23,458 bases of DNA from an uncultured Oscillospiraceae bacterium (GCA_934466455.1 CAKSLF010000018.1:1-23458), one strand, 5' to 3'; positions 1 to 7,726 are shown, counted from the first letter of the stretch. Translations and numbers: made by a program. The notes: generated by a model not told the origin, from the letters alone.

Positions 1-78
1 TGAGCACGGCGGGGCGTTTTCGGCTGAGGAATATCCGCAATTCCGCTTTTCCCGCCCCGGCGGAAAAGCCTGCGGGCG

Positions 79-109
79 AAAAAATATCCCCCGCCGGGGC
101 GGGGGATAT
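79..109 (-). terminator. Intrinsic terminator of the M3 peptidase gene
   Basis: A perfect 10-bp stem (84-93 with 100-109, ATATCCCCCG paired with CGGGGGATAT) has a 6-nt loop. It is followed on the minus strand by a U tract, seen as the A run at 79-84. It lies just past the minus-strand stop codon. A second short complementary pair (111-119 with 129-137, GAGGAGCAA type) overlaps the stop codon itself. Positions 1-78 hold no gene I can support, only a GC-rich inverted repeat (45-52 with 62-69). Confidence 0.8.
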
Positions 110-122
110 AGAGGAGCAAAAA

Positions 123-1832
123 TTATTTTTGCTCCTCTTCGATTGCTTTGAGAAGAATATCCTTTGCGTAGGAAATTGCGTTTGCAACGCTGCCCTCTTC
201 AAAAGGAACATGGAGGTGCGCCGCCTTGAGGGACTCAAGGTAGGAGAGGCTTCCGCCGATGTCGCAGAGGGTGAGGTAATCCTTAAATGCCTCTTCCCTG
301 TTTTCGGCATAGCGTTTTTTGAACTCCATTGCGCCCATGGTGGTAAGGGTGTAGTTGATGTAATAGAACGGATAGAGGAAGATGTGTATCTTGTGGTACC
401 AATAGCCGCCCCGCTCCATAAAGGGGTCGTTTTCGTATTTGCGCCAGGGCATATATTTTTCCTCAAGCTTGTGCCATTCCATGGTGCGCTCCTTGGGGGT
501 AAGCTGCGGGTTTTCGTAAACGATATGCTGGAATTCGTCAACGGCTACGCCGAAGGGAACAAAGGTTATTGCCTCCTGAAGATGGGCAAAGCGGTATTTG
601 TCCGCAGCCTCGCCGAAGAAACGCTCCGCATAAGGATAGCAGAACTGCTCCATGGACATGGAATGAATTTCCGCAATATCGGTGCTTTCGGAATAATAAT
701 CGCTTATAGGCTGGTGGCGCATTGCACGGTATCCGGCAAAGGCATGACCAAGCTCGTGGCTGAGAACCTGCATATCAAAGATAGTGTGGTTAAAGCAGCT
801 GAAAACAAAGGGTGCAAGATATTTGGGAAGGTCGGTCATATAGCCGGTGTTTGCCTTGCCGGGTCTGTTGGTAAGATCCATAAGCTCGTGGTCTATCATA
901 AAGTCGATAAATTCGCCGGTTTCGGGGCTAAGGTCGTGGTACATCTTCTGTGCTTCCCTGACCATATAATCCTCGTCGCCGATAGGCTCTGCGTTGCCGT
1001 CCGGGAAGACGAATTTTTCGTCATAAGCCATAAGGGTATCAACGCCTATGCGCTTTGCCTGCGCCTTATAAAGCTTTTCGCAAAGGGGAACGATTTCCTT
1101 GCGTACCTGCTCCCGGAAGGAAGCGACCTCTTCCTGACCGTAGTCGCTTCTGCCCTGCTGAAGATAGCCGAGGGGAGTAAAAGTCTTATAGCCCAGTGCC
1201 TGACCCATTTTTGTGCGGACATTTATGAGCTTATCGAAGATTTCTTCCATCTTCTCCTCGTTTTTCTCATAAAATTCGGAGTATTTTTTGAAGGCGGCTT
1301 TGCGGATTTCTCTGTCCGGGTTTTCAAAATACTTTTGGATTCCGTAGAGGTTAAGCTTTTTGCCGTCAAATTCAATTTCGGCGGTAGCCATCAGCTTTTG
1401 ATATTCGGTTTCAAGGCGGGCTTCCTCCTGCTTAAAAGGAACAAGGGTATCGTCGTATTGGTCAAGCTGCCTTTTTGCGGAAACAAGGTATTCTTTTCCA
1501 AGGTCGGCGTTGATTTCATCGGTAAAGGGACATTCGACAACCGCCTTTGTAAAGCCGACAAAGGAACCCTCCGCCTCCGGTGCCCGCTGCTGGATAAACG
1601 CAATTTCGTCCTCATAGAACTTATCGGTGGTATTAAGGGTGTTGCGGATATTCGCAATGGTAAGCATTGTGTAAAAATCCTTCATAAATTCGTCAAGGTC
1701 AAGAATCGCCTGCTTAACATCGGCATAGGATTTTGCGTTTTTAACCCTTTCGGTCATCTCTTTTGCGACCTTTTCCGCCTCGTCAAAATCCGGGCGGACA
1801 TATTCAAGTTTGCTGAAAGTAAAATCTTCCAT
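123..1832 (-). CDS. M3 family oligoendopeptidase (zinc metallopeptidase)
   Basis: A cytoplasmic peptidase of 569 aa, expected to cut short peptides inside the cell. The zinc site is visible as HELGH at residues 359-363, with a probable third ligand, Glu388, in the DIAEIHSM stretch about 25 residues later, as in family M3. There is no signal peptide. The length fits the M3 oligoendopeptidases related to, but distinct from, PepF. An upstream in-frame ATG at 1877 would add 15 residues, but the ATG at 1832 (MEDFTF) is preceded by AAAGGAG at good spacing, so I chose it. The gene stands alone with its own promoter (1868-1896) and terminator (79-109). The family call is firm; the substrate is unknown. 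Confidence 0.93.
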   Translation of the reverse strand: MEDFTFSKLEYVRPDFDEAEKVAKEMTERVKNAKSYADVKQAILDLDEFMKDFYTMLTIANIRNTLNTTDKFYEDEIAFIQQRAPEAEGSFVGFTKAVVECPFTDEINADLGKEYLVSAKRQLDQYDDTLVPFKQEEARLETEYQKLMATAEIEFDGKKLNLYGIQKYFENPDREIRKAAFKKYSEFYEKNEEKMEEIFDKLINVRTKMGQALGYKTFTPLGYLQQGRSDYGQEEVASFREQVRKEIVPLCEKLYKAQAKRIGVDTLMAYDEKFVFPDGNAEPIGDEDYMVREAQKMYHDLSPETGEFIDFMIDHELMDLTNRPGKANTGYMTDLPKYLAPFVFSCFNHTIFDMQVLSHELGHAFAGYRAMRHQPISDYYSESTDIAEIHSMSMEQFCYPYAERFFGEAADKYRFAHLQEAITFVPFGVAVDEFQHIVYENPQLTPKERTMEWHKLEEKYMPWRKYENDPFMERGGYWYHKIHIFLYPFYYINYTLTTMGAMEFKKRYAENREEAFKDYLTLCDIGGSLSYLESLKAAHLHVPFEEGSVANAISYAKDILLKAIEEEQK

Positions 1833-1867
1833 AGCTATTGCTCCTTTCAAAAAAATATTACTACATA

Positions 1868-1896
1868 ATAATATCACTCCGCATATGGCAAGTCAA
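1868..1896 (-). promoter_or_regulatory. Sigma-A-type promoter of the M3 peptidase gene
   Basis: On the minus strand TTGACT (1891-1896) and TATTAT (1868-1873) are separated by exactly 17 bp. The likely transcription start is about 30 nt upstream of the ATG at 1832, leaving room for the AAAGGAG ribosome binding site. Confidence 0.7.
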
Positions 1897-2256
1897 CACA
1901 GTCTTTGGCGGTGCTCATTTGAAAAAACGCATACCGGCGGTATGCGGCACGCCGCAGCAAAAGTATATAAACCGAAGCTTTTCGGCGAGGGCGGCAAAAG
2001 CCGCAGGGCGTTTTTGCCGGGTGCTCCTCTCCGCCAAAAAACGGACGACTTTGAAATTTTGTTAAAGAGTTCACCGAGAAAAAAGAAAAACGCCGTTTTT
2101 TAATTTTCAACATTTTGCATAAAAATCGGGTCAATTTTTTGTGCAATGTGTCGATATAATGATGAAATCCCTGTTTTTTCGGCAAAAAACGCCGCAAAAT
2201 TTTCAAAATACGAAAATTTACACAGATAAAACCGTTAATATTTTTTCAAAATATTC
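1897..2256. other. Intergenic stretch without a recognisable gene
   Basis: The divergent gap between the peptidase promoter and the hydrogenase promoter. Its reading frames lack ribosome binding sites and any recognisable protein family. A lone TATAAT at 2155-2160 has no convincing -35 partner. The DNA is AT-rich toward the right end, as is usual upstream of a promoter. Confidence 0.5.
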
Positions 2257-2285
2257 TTTACAACCGTGCTTTTATGGTTTATAAT
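2257..2285 (+). promoter_or_regulatory. Promoter of the hydrogenase operon
   Basis: TTTACA (2257-2262) and a perfect TATAAT (2280-2285) are 17 bp apart. Transcription would begin near 2292, about 310 nt before the first start codon at 2601. That is a very long leader for a metabolic operon. It contains two terminator-like hairpins (2381-2421 and 2452-2490), which suggests control by premature termination. Confidence 0.75.
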
Positions 2286-2380
2286 TTAACAGTAAGCACA
2301 TACCCCTTGGCAAAATCCGAAGCAGGCTTTGCCCTTTTGCGGCAAAAGCTGTTAAGCCCGTAGGTTTTTGAGAAAAGGAG

Positions 2381-2421
2381 CGGCGTTCTTTCGGAAAAAC
2401 CGAAAGAAACGGCGGCTTTTT
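2381..2421 (+). terminator. First terminator-like hairpin in the hydrogenase leader
   Basis: An 11-bp stem with one bulged A (2384-2394 with 2400-2411, ending TTTCGG / CCGAAA) closes an A5 loop and is followed by T5 at 2417-2421. It sits between the promoter at 2257-2285 and hydC, so it could attenuate the operon rather than end a gene. The T tract is short, so its strength is uncertain. Confidence 0.5.
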
Positions 2422-2451
2422 GAAAAAATACAAAAAACGGCTTGCGGCTTT

Positions 2452-2490
2452 CCCTGCCTTTTTTAAGAAAAAAAGCAGGGGATTTTTTTT
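2452..2490 (+). terminator. Second terminator-like hairpin in the hydrogenase leader
   Basis: A 13-bp stem with one mismatch (2452-2464 with 2468-2480, CCCTGC...GCAGGG at its base), a 3-nt loop and then T8 at 2483-2490. It has every mark of an intrinsic terminator, yet it lies 110 nt upstream of the hydC start codon and 167 nt downstream of the promoter. No coding gene ends here. It is either an attenuator for the hydrogenase genes or the end of a small RNA of about 200 nt starting near 2292. Confidence 0.65.
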
Positions 2491-2600
2491 GCCGTATTCC
2501 GCAAACGCCTTTTTTCCTTTTCCATCGCCTTTTTTATGTATATCGGCAGAAAATACTGTTTTGCAGAAAGATAAAAGACTTTTTTCAAGGAGGAAACACC

Positions 2601-3107
2601 ATGGCACATTTAAGCGAAGCTGCGGTTGCAAAGATCAACGAGATCTGCGACCGCTATGTTTCGGAAAAAACCCCGCTCATAGTGATTTTGAGCGACATCC
2701 AGAAAGAGTACGGCTACATACCGCTTGAGGTTCAGGAGATAGTTTCTCAAAGAACCGGAATTTCCGTTGCGGAAATCTACGGCGTAGTAACCTTCTATTC
2801 TTTCTTCTCCCTAAAGCCGAACGGAAAATATGTCATCGGCTGCTGCCTCGGCACCGCCTGTTATGTAAAAGGCGCACAGCAGGTAATAGACGAGTTTTGC
2901 ACCCAACTTGATATTCAGCCCGGCGAAACGACCGAAAACGGACTTTTTACAATCGACGCTCTGCGCTGCATCGGTGCCTGCGCAATAGCCCCCGCCGTTA
3001 CCGTAAACGGAAAGGTTTATCCCCATGTTAATGTAAAAGATGTGCCGAAAATTATTGAAGACTGCTTGAGCGAGGAGGCGGCAAAGAACAATGATCAGAA
3101 CGACTGA
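2601..3107 (+). CDS. hydC: NAD(H)-linked [FeFe]-hydrogenase, NuoE-like 24-kDa subunit
   Basis: A 168-aa thioredoxin-like [2Fe-2S] subunit of the cytoplasmic trimeric hydrogenase. It relays electrons next to the flavin subunit. The four ligand cysteines are visible as C82-x4-C87 (CLGTAC) and C123-x3-C127 (CIGAC), the NuoE pattern. The N-terminal half is the usual helical part. An in-frame ATG at 2442 would add 53 residues, but that stretch is the hairpin-rich leader. The ATG at 2601 has a strong AAGGAGG site just upstream, so I use it. The last 17 bp overlap hydB, which implies translational coupling. The family is certain; the naming follows the Thermotoga/Acetobacterium HydABC scheme (HndA in Desulfovibrio). 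Confidence 0.93.
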   Translation: MAHLSEAAVAKINEICDRYVSEKTPLIVILSDIQKEYGYIPLEVQEIVSQRTGISVAEIYGVVTFYSFFSLKPNGKYVIGCCLGTACYVKGAQQVIDEFCTQLDIQPGETTENGLFTIDALRCIGACAIAPAVTVNGKVYPHVNVKDVPKIIEDCLSEEAAKNNDQND

Positions 3108-4956
3108 AGAACTTTTGAAGAGGGCTGCCGTCGCCAAGGAAATGCTTGATACAAAGTTTAACGGCAACGACGGAAAAACATATATTATGCTTTGCGGCGG
3201 CGGCGGCTGCACCGCAAGCGGCGCAAACGGACTTGAGGAAGCTCTTAACCATGTTATCGAAGAAAAAGGCATCGGCGATAAGGTAAAGGTCCGCCGGGTC
3301 GGCTGCTTCGGTCTTTGCTCCCAGGGACCCTTCCTCCGTATCTTCCCAAAGGATGTGCTTTATCGTAAGGTAACCCCCGCCGATGTTGAGGAGATTATTG
3401 ATAAGGATGTTCTCGGCGGCGAGATCGTCGAGCGTCTTCTCTATACCGACCCCCAAACCGGCAGAAAAATCTCTAAGCAGGAAGAAATTCCTTTCTATAA
3501 AAAGCAAAAGAAAATCGCCCTCCACGGTTGCGGCGTAATCGACCCCAACAGCTTTGAGGAGGCTCTCGGCGTCGGCGCATACCAGGGTCTTGCAAAAGCC
3601 CTTGCAAAGCCCCGCATCGAGGTCGTAAACGATATTCTCGCCTCCGGACTGAGAGGCAGAGGCGGCGGCGGCTTCCCGACCGGTCGCAAATGGAAATTTG
3701 CATACGACCAGCCCGACGGTCAGAAATATGTTGTCTGCAACGGCGACGAGGGCGACCCCGGCGCATTTATGGACCGCTCCATGCTTGAGGATAACCCCCT
3801 CTCCGTAATCGAGGGTATGACCATCGCCGGCTATGCAATCGGCGCAACCGACGGCTATTTCTATGTCCGTGCGGAATACCCCACCGCAGTTAAGCACCTC
3901 CGCAACGCCATAAGAATGGCGGAGGAGGAAGGACTTCTCGGCGATAACATTCTCGGAAGCGGCTTCAGCTTCCGCGCTCATATCCGCCTTGGCGCAGGCG
4001 CATTCGTCTGCGGCGAGGAAACAGCCCTGCTAAACTCCATTCAGGGACAGAGAGGTATGCCCCGTCCCCGTCCTCCGTTCCCGGCGGTAAAGGGTCTTTG
4101 GGATTGCCCGACGATCGTAAACAATGTCGAAACTCTTGCAACCGTTCCCTATATTATGCGTGAGGGCGTTGAGGAATTTACAAAATACGGCACCGCCGGT
4201 TCAAAGGGAACAAAGGTATTTGCCCTTGGCGGAAAGGTAAACAATGTAGGCTTGGTGGAGGTTCCCATGGGAACGACCCTTAGGGAGCTTGTATTCGACA
4301 TCGGCGGCGGTATTCCCCACGGAAAACGCTTTAAGGCTATCCAAACCGGCGGCCCCTCCGGCGGCTGTATAATCGAGCACGAGCTTGACGCTTCCATAGA
4401 TTTTGATAACCTTGTATCCCTCGGCTCCATGATGGGCTCCGGCGGCGCAATCGTAATGGACGAGGATAACTGCATGGTCGATGTTGCAAAATTCTATATG
4501 GAATTTATCCGTGACGAATCCTGCGGAAAATGCTCTCCCTGCCGTATCGGAACAAAGCGTATGCTTGAGATACTCACAAAAATCTGCGAGGGCAAAGCCG
4601 ATATGAACGACTTTGAGCAGCTTGAAGAAATAAGCGTAGCCTGCCAAAACAACTCCCTCTGCTCCCTCGGACAGAGTGCGGCAAACCCCGTTATCTCCAC
4701 TATCTCCAACTTCTATAACGAATATATGGAGCATATCAAGGATAAAAAATGCCATGCAAAGGTCTGCAAAAACCTTATGGATTACTTTATCGACCCGGAT
4801 AAATGCCGTAAGTGCAGCCTCTGCGCCAAAAAATGCCCTGTTGACGCCATTTCCGGCGAAGTCGGCAAGGTTGCGTTCACAATCGACCCCAATGTTTGCA
4901 TCCGCTGCGGAATGTGCATAGCTTCCTGCAAGTTCGGCGCAATTTCCAAGGAATAA
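3091..4956 (+). CDS. hydB: NAD(H)-linked [FeFe]-hydrogenase, NuoF-like flavin subunit
   Basis: A 621-aa subunit that binds FMN and NAD(H) and passes electrons to hydA. Domains in order: an N-terminal thioredoxin-like [2Fe-2S] domain (C35, C40, C72, C76); the NuoF core with the glycine-rich nucleotide motif GRGGGGFPTGRKW at 189-201; the [4Fe-4S] motif SCGKCSPC with C478, C481, C484 and distant C524; and a C-terminal two-cluster ferredoxin domain (C572/575/578/582 and C603/606/609/613). This fusion is typical of HydB/HndC and not of complex I NuoF. The start ATG overlaps the end of hydC and is preceded by GAGGAGG. Whether the complex bifurcates with ferredoxin or uses NADH alone cannot be read from the sequence. 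Confidence 0.95.
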   Translation: MIRTTEELLKRAAVAKEMLDTKFNGNDGKTYIMLCGGGGCTASGANGLEEALNHVIEEKGIGDKVKVRRVGCFGLCSQGPFLRIFPKDVLYRKVTPADVEEIIDKDVLGGEIVERLLYTDPQTGRKISKQEEIPFYKKQKKIALHGCGVIDPNSFEEALGVGAYQGLAKALAKPRIEVVNDILASGLRGRGGGGFPTGRKWKFAYDQPDGQKYVVCNGDEGDPGAFMDRSMLEDNPLSVIEGMTIAGYAIGATDGYFYVRAEYPTAVKHLRNAIRMAEEEGLLGDNILGSGFSFRAHIRLGAGAFVCGEETALLNSIQGQRGMPRPRPPFPAVKGLWDCPTIVNNVETLATVPYIMREGVEEFTKYGTAGSKGTKVFALGGKVNNVGLVEVPMGTTLRELVFDIGGGIPHGKRFKAIQTGGPSGGCIIEHELDASIDFDNLVSLGSMMGSGGAIVMDEDNCMVDVAKFYMEFIRDESCGKCSPCRIGTKRMLEILTKICEGKADMNDFEQLEEISVACQNNSLCSLGQSAANPVISTISNFYNEYMEHIKDKKCHAKVCKNLMDYFIDPDKCRKCSLCAKKCPVDAISGEVGKVAFTIDPNVCIRCGMCIASCKFGAISKE

Positions 4957-4968
4957 GGAGGTACTAAA

Positions 4969-6735
4969 ATGGAACTGATAAGCATTAAAATCGAAGGCTA
5001 CCCCTATCTTGTGGAAAAAGGCATAACCATTCTTGAGGCGGCAAAACGCTGCGGATACGAAATCCCCTCTCTTTGCGATTTTAACCACGGCGAATGCAGC
5101 AGAGGCTCCTGCCGCGTCTGCCTTGTTGAAGTAAAAGGCGCAAGAAGCCTTGTTGCCTCCTGCGTATATCCCGTTTCGGAGGGTATGGAAATCAGCATAA
5201 CCTCTCCGAAAGCCGCAATAGCCCGCCGCACAAGCGTCGAGCTTCTTCTCTCCAACCATTCCATGAAGTGCCAGCAGTGCGACAAAAACGGAAGATGCGA
5301 GCTTCTTCAAGTTGCAAAGCTTACCGGTGCAAAAGAGGATATGTTCGAGGGAGAAAAAACTCCCACTACCGTTGATATGCTCAACCCCTCTATTATAAGA
5401 GATACCGGAAAATGCATACTCTGCGGACGCTGTATCGAACGCTGCAAAAACGCCCACGGAAACGGCGTTCTCGGCTTTGAAAACCGCGGCTTTAACACAA
5501 TCGTTGCCCCTGCGGGCAACCGTCCCTTCGGAAAATCCCCCTGCATCCTTTGCGGACAGTGCGTTTCCGTTTGCCCAACCGGCGCACTTATGCTCAAATC
5601 CGAAATAGATAAGGTTGACGAAGCAATGGCAAAGGGTCGCCATGTTATCGTCCAAACTGCGCCCGCCGTCCGTGCCGCCCTCGGCGAAGAGTTCGGCATG
5701 AAGATAGGAACCCCCGTTACCGGAAAAATGGTTGCAGCCCTTCGCCGCCTTGGCTTTGAAAAGGTCTTCGATACCGATTTCGGCGCAGACCTTACCATTA
5801 TGGAGGAGGGAACCGAGCTTCTCCGCCGTATGCAAAACGGCGGCGTGCTCCCGATGATAACCTCCTGCTCTCCCGGTTGGATAAACTATTGCGAAACCTA
5901 TTACGGCGACCAGCTTGACCACCTTTCCTCCTGCAAATCTCCCCACCAGATGCAGGGCGCAATAATCAAATCCTACTATGCAAAGAAAATGGGATATGAC
6001 CCGAAAGAGGTCTTTGTTGTTTCAATTATGCCCTGCACCGCAAAGAAGTTTGAAAAAGAACGCCCGGAAATGGAGGTTGAGGGCATCCGTGATGTGGACG
6101 CCGTTCTTACAACAAGGGAGCTTGGCGACCTTATCAAGCGTTCCGGTATTCAGTTCAACCGTCTTCCCGATGAGGACTTTGACCGTGACCTTGTGGGCGA
6201 GGCTTCCGGCGCAGGCGTTATTTTCGGCGTGACCGGCGGCGTTATGGAGGCTGCTCTCCGCACCGTTTATCACACCATCACCGGTATGGACCACGAGGCG
6301 ATAACCTTTGAAGCCGTCCGTGGGCTTGAGGGAATAAAAGAGGCTTCCATAAGCATAAACGGAACTCCCGTTAATGTTGCGGTCGCCCACGGCATGAAAA
6401 ACGCAAAAATCCTTATGGACGAGGTTCGTGCCGGAACAAGCAAGTATCAGTTTATCGAGATTATGGGCTGCCCCGGCGGCTGCGTAAACGGCGGCGGTCA
6501 GCCTTATGTCCGCACCTGCTTCCTCCCCAACGAAAAGCCGGATATCCTTGATACATACATTCAAAAGCGTGCAAACGCCCTCTATTCCGAGGACGAGCGT
6601 GCGACTATACGCCAAAGCTATCGAAATACCCAGGTGCAGAAGCTTTATGAAGAATTCCTCGGCGAGCCGAACTCCCACCGTGCTCACGAGCTGCTTCATA
6701 CCACCTACACCGCAAGAGAGCCTTTTAGGGACTAA
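4969..6735 (+). CDS. hydA: [FeFe]-hydrogenase catalytic subunit (NADH-dependent, group A type)
   Basis: A 588-aa catalytic subunit that makes or oxidises H2 at the H-cluster. Domains: an N-terminal plant-type [2Fe-2S] domain (C36, C43, C48, C51, C65); a His-Cys cluster (H97, C101, C104, C110); two [4Fe-4S] ferredoxin motifs (C149/152/155/159 and C192/195/198/202); then the H-cluster domain. The three signatures are TSCSPGW (298-304), MPCTAKKFE (354-362) and EIMGCPGGC (497-505). The first has Ser301 where the classic motif has a second Cys (see findings). AAGGAGG lies 8 nt before the ATG, 12 bp after hydB. A short C-terminal extension ends near AREPFRD. No maturation genes (hydE, hydF, hydG) are in the window. 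Confidence 0.96.
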   Translation: MELISIKIEGYPYLVEKGITILEAAKRCGYEIPSLCDFNHGECSRGSCRVCLVEVKGARSLVASCVYPVSEGMEISITSPKAAIARRTSVELLLSNHSMKCQQCDKNGRCELLQVAKLTGAKEDMFEGEKTPTTVDMLNPSIIRDTGKCILCGRCIERCKNAHGNGVLGFENRGFNTIVAPAGNRPFGKSPCILCGQCVSVCPTGALMLKSEIDKVDEAMAKGRHVIVQTAPAVRAALGEEFGMKIGTPVTGKMVAALRRLGFEKVFDTDFGADLTIMEEGTELLRRMQNGGVLPMITSCSPGWINYCETYYGDQLDHLSSCKSPHQMQGAIIKSYYAKKMGYDPKEVFVVSIMPCTAKKFEKERPEMEVEGIRDVDAVLTTRELGDLIKRSGIQFNRLPDEDFDRDLVGEASGAGVIFGVTGGVMEAALRTVYHTITGMDHEAITFEAVRGLEGIKEASISINGTPVNVAVAHGMKNAKILMDEVRAGTSKYQFIEIMGCPGGCVNGGGQPYVRTCFLPNEKPDILDTYIQKRANALYSEDERATIRQSYRNTQVQKLYEEFLGEPNSHRAHELLHTTYTAREPFRD

Positions 6736-6753
6736 TCCCGCAAAAAGGCGAGG

Positions 6754-6788
6754 GAGCCCGTATTCGGGGGAATACGGGCTCTTTTTTT
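6754..6788 (+). terminator. Terminator of the hydrogenase operon
   Basis: A perfect 12-bp stem (6754-6765 with 6770-6781, GAGCCCGTATTC type), a 4-nt G loop, then T7. It starts 18 bp after the hydA stop codon. Confidence 0.92.
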
Positions 6789-6871
6789 ATATCCCGCAAG
6801 CTCGCCCGCCGGCTGCGTGTGCTTCTCGGCTCCTGCACAATCCCCGCACCCCGCCGACGAAGTGCGAACCC

Positions 6872-6963
6872 CGGCTCCCCTGTGCAAGGGGAGCTGGATT
6901 TTCGGCTTGTTTACAAGCCGAAAAGACTGAGGGGTTGTATCCCCTGACAGGGTATAGCGTTTA
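6872..6963 (+). repeat. M1 repeat, copy a
   Basis: A conserved left hairpin (GCTCCCCT, loop GTGCA, AGGGGAGC), then CTGG, then a variable hairpin at 6899-6924 with a perfect 12-bp stem (TTTTCGGCTTGT and its complement), then the conserved right arm GACTGAGGGGTTGTATC and a tail ending GCGTTTAC. The variable insert is unlike those of the other copies. Confidence 0.85.
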
Positions 6964-6975
6964 CGCCGGGCTTCT

Positions 6976-7065
6976 CGGCTCCCCTGTGCAAGGGGAGCTG
7001 GATTTTTGCTCCGAAGGAGCAAAAAGACTGAGGGGTTGTATAGGCGACAAGGTAAAGCGTTTACG
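6976..7065 (+). repeat. M1 repeat, copy b
   Basis: The same left hairpin and right arm as copy a. The variable insert at 7002-7025 forms a 10-bp stem (TTTTTGCTCC with GGAGCAAAAA, loop GAA). Its tail after TTGTAT is diverged from the other copies (AGGCGACAAGG) and runs directly into an M4 unit. Confidence 0.85.
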
Positions 7066-7239
7066 CTTTTCACAGTTTACCCCGCTCTTTTGTAACCAAA
7101 AGAAAAGCCGTTTTCTTTCTCAACGCTGTCCTCGGCGTAAGTCTTCCACAGTTTACCCCTTTTCTTTTGTAACCAAAAGAAAAGCCGTAAAGCGGTAAAA
7201 GAAAAGTTTTACAACCCCCACCCTCACGCTCCCGCGTGA
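7066..7239 (+). repeat. M4 repeat, full copy
   Basis: A 174-bp unit made of two similar halves. Each begins (T)CACAGTTTACCCC and contains TTTTGTAACCAAAAGAAAAG. The second half forms an 11-bp hairpin (CTTTTCTTTTG, loop TAAC, CAAAAGAAAAG). It matches 23285-23458 over the full 174 bp with about 10 differences, and the last 95 bp or so are identical. It is non-coding as far as I can see. Confidence 0.85.
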
Positions 7240-7300
7240 GACTCCCCCTTGGAAAGGGGGAATAAACTCTCCACCGGATACAGGGTGCTTTCTAATCTCA

Positions 7301-7469
7301 ACGCCGTCCCCGACGGGGTCCCTAACGGCGTATTTTCAGTATACCTGTTTCGCTCGGCTATCCTGACGGCTCGCAAGCTTTTCCGCACGGAACAAAGCCG
7401 TTCTGTAAGGTAAGCGGTATATCATAACCCCCTCCGCCGCTGCGGCGGCACCTCCCCTAAAGGGGAGGG
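7301..7469 (+). repeat. M3-M2 repeat unit, copy 1
   Basis: About 169 bp that recur at 9801-9970 with roughly a dozen differences. M3 begins with the hairpin GTCCCCGACGGGG and includes TTTCGCTCGGCTATCCTGAC. M2 (7426-7469) is two adjacent hairpins, CCGCCGC/GCGGCGG and CTCCCCT/AGGGGAG. An M2-M1 linker with the phrase CACCGCTCCGAC follows. Confidence 0.85.
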
Positions 7470-7498
7470 AGTGCACCGCTCCGACTGCGGGCAAACTT

Positions 7499-7580
7499 CG
7501 GCTCCCCTGTGCAAGGGGAGCTGGCAAAACCGTAGGTTTTGACTGAAGGGTTGTATCCCCCGACAGGATATAGCGTTTAC
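7499..7580 (+). repeat. M1 repeat, copy c
   Basis: Conserved M1 arms around the variable hairpin CAAAACC-GTA-GGTTTTG (7525-7541), the same insert as copy f near 23228. The right arm has one change (CTGAAGGG). It follows an M2 unit. Confidence 0.85.
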
Positions 7581-7662
7581 GCCGCCCCCTGCCGGTACGG
7601 ACTTTGCCCGCAAGGGGAGCGCACAAAAAATGCGGGAGAAAGTAAAATTTTTAACAAAGCCC

Positions 7663-7691
7663 TTTTCACGGCGGCAAAAATGGTTTATAAT
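7663..7691 (+). promoter_or_regulatory. Promoter of the Na/Pi cotransporter gene
   Basis: TTTTCA (7663-7668) and TATAAT (7686-7691) are 17 bp apart. A second TATAAT overlaps at 7693-7698 without a good -35. The sequence TTTATAATAGGTGAATTTGC at 7691-7710 recurs, with one change, upstream of secA (12134-12153). Confidence 0.6.
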
Positions 7692-7710
7692 TTATAATAG
7701 GTGAATTTGC
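7691..7710 (+). promoter_or_regulatory. Start-region box shared with the secA promoter
   Basis: A 20-nt stretch covering a -10-like element and the first transcribed bases. It matches 12134-12153 at 19 of 20 positions. It could be an operator or a shared early-leader element; its function is unknown. Confidence 0.4.
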
Positions 7711-7726
7711 GTTGGGAGGGAAAAAA

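Larger units (their letters stand above)
6861..7590 (+). repeat. Intergenic repeat mosaic 1 (M1-M1-M4-M3-M2-M1)
   Basis: The gap of about 900 bp between hydA and the transporter gene is almost wholly repeated DNA with no credible gene. Left to right it holds two M1 units, one M4 unit, a short stretch with two hairpins (CTCACGC/GCGTGAG near 7223-7240 and CCCCCTT/AAGGGGG-like near 7243-7260), an M3-M2 unit and a third M1 unit. The same modules in the same relative order recur at 9577-10122 and 23158-23458. All modules here point the same way. Between 6790 and 6860, and between 7591 and 7660, I see nothing else. Confidence 0.85.

Noticed and set aside
1..78. Possible end of a gene entering from the left
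   Set aside because: No frame shows a recognisable protein end, and the stretch contains an inverted repeat (45-52 with 62-69); it is too short to judge.
129..1868. Long open frame (579 aa) opposite the M3 peptidase gene
   Set aside because: It is an antisense shadow: no ribosome binding site and no recognisable family. The opposite strand encodes a clear metallopeptidase. The same holds for long antisense frames opposite hydA/hydB (4201-5946), secA (12154-14676) and the surface protein (20919-23087), and for 9981-11474 across the GGGtGRT gene.
2286..2600. Known riboswitch (cobalamin, SAM, TPP, T-box) in the hydrogenase leader
   Set aside because: I could not find the conserved core motifs of any of these classes, so it is left as an unclassified leader.
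6861..7590. CRISPR array suspected from repeated hairpins
   Set aside because: Repeat spacing is irregular, the units are long and modular, the variable parts are palindromic rather than spacer-like, and no cas genes are present.
6732..7626. Several open frames of 60-230 codons in the repeat mosaics
   Set aside because: They cross repeat hairpins, lack start signals, and their translations are low-complexity products of the repeats shared among frames.
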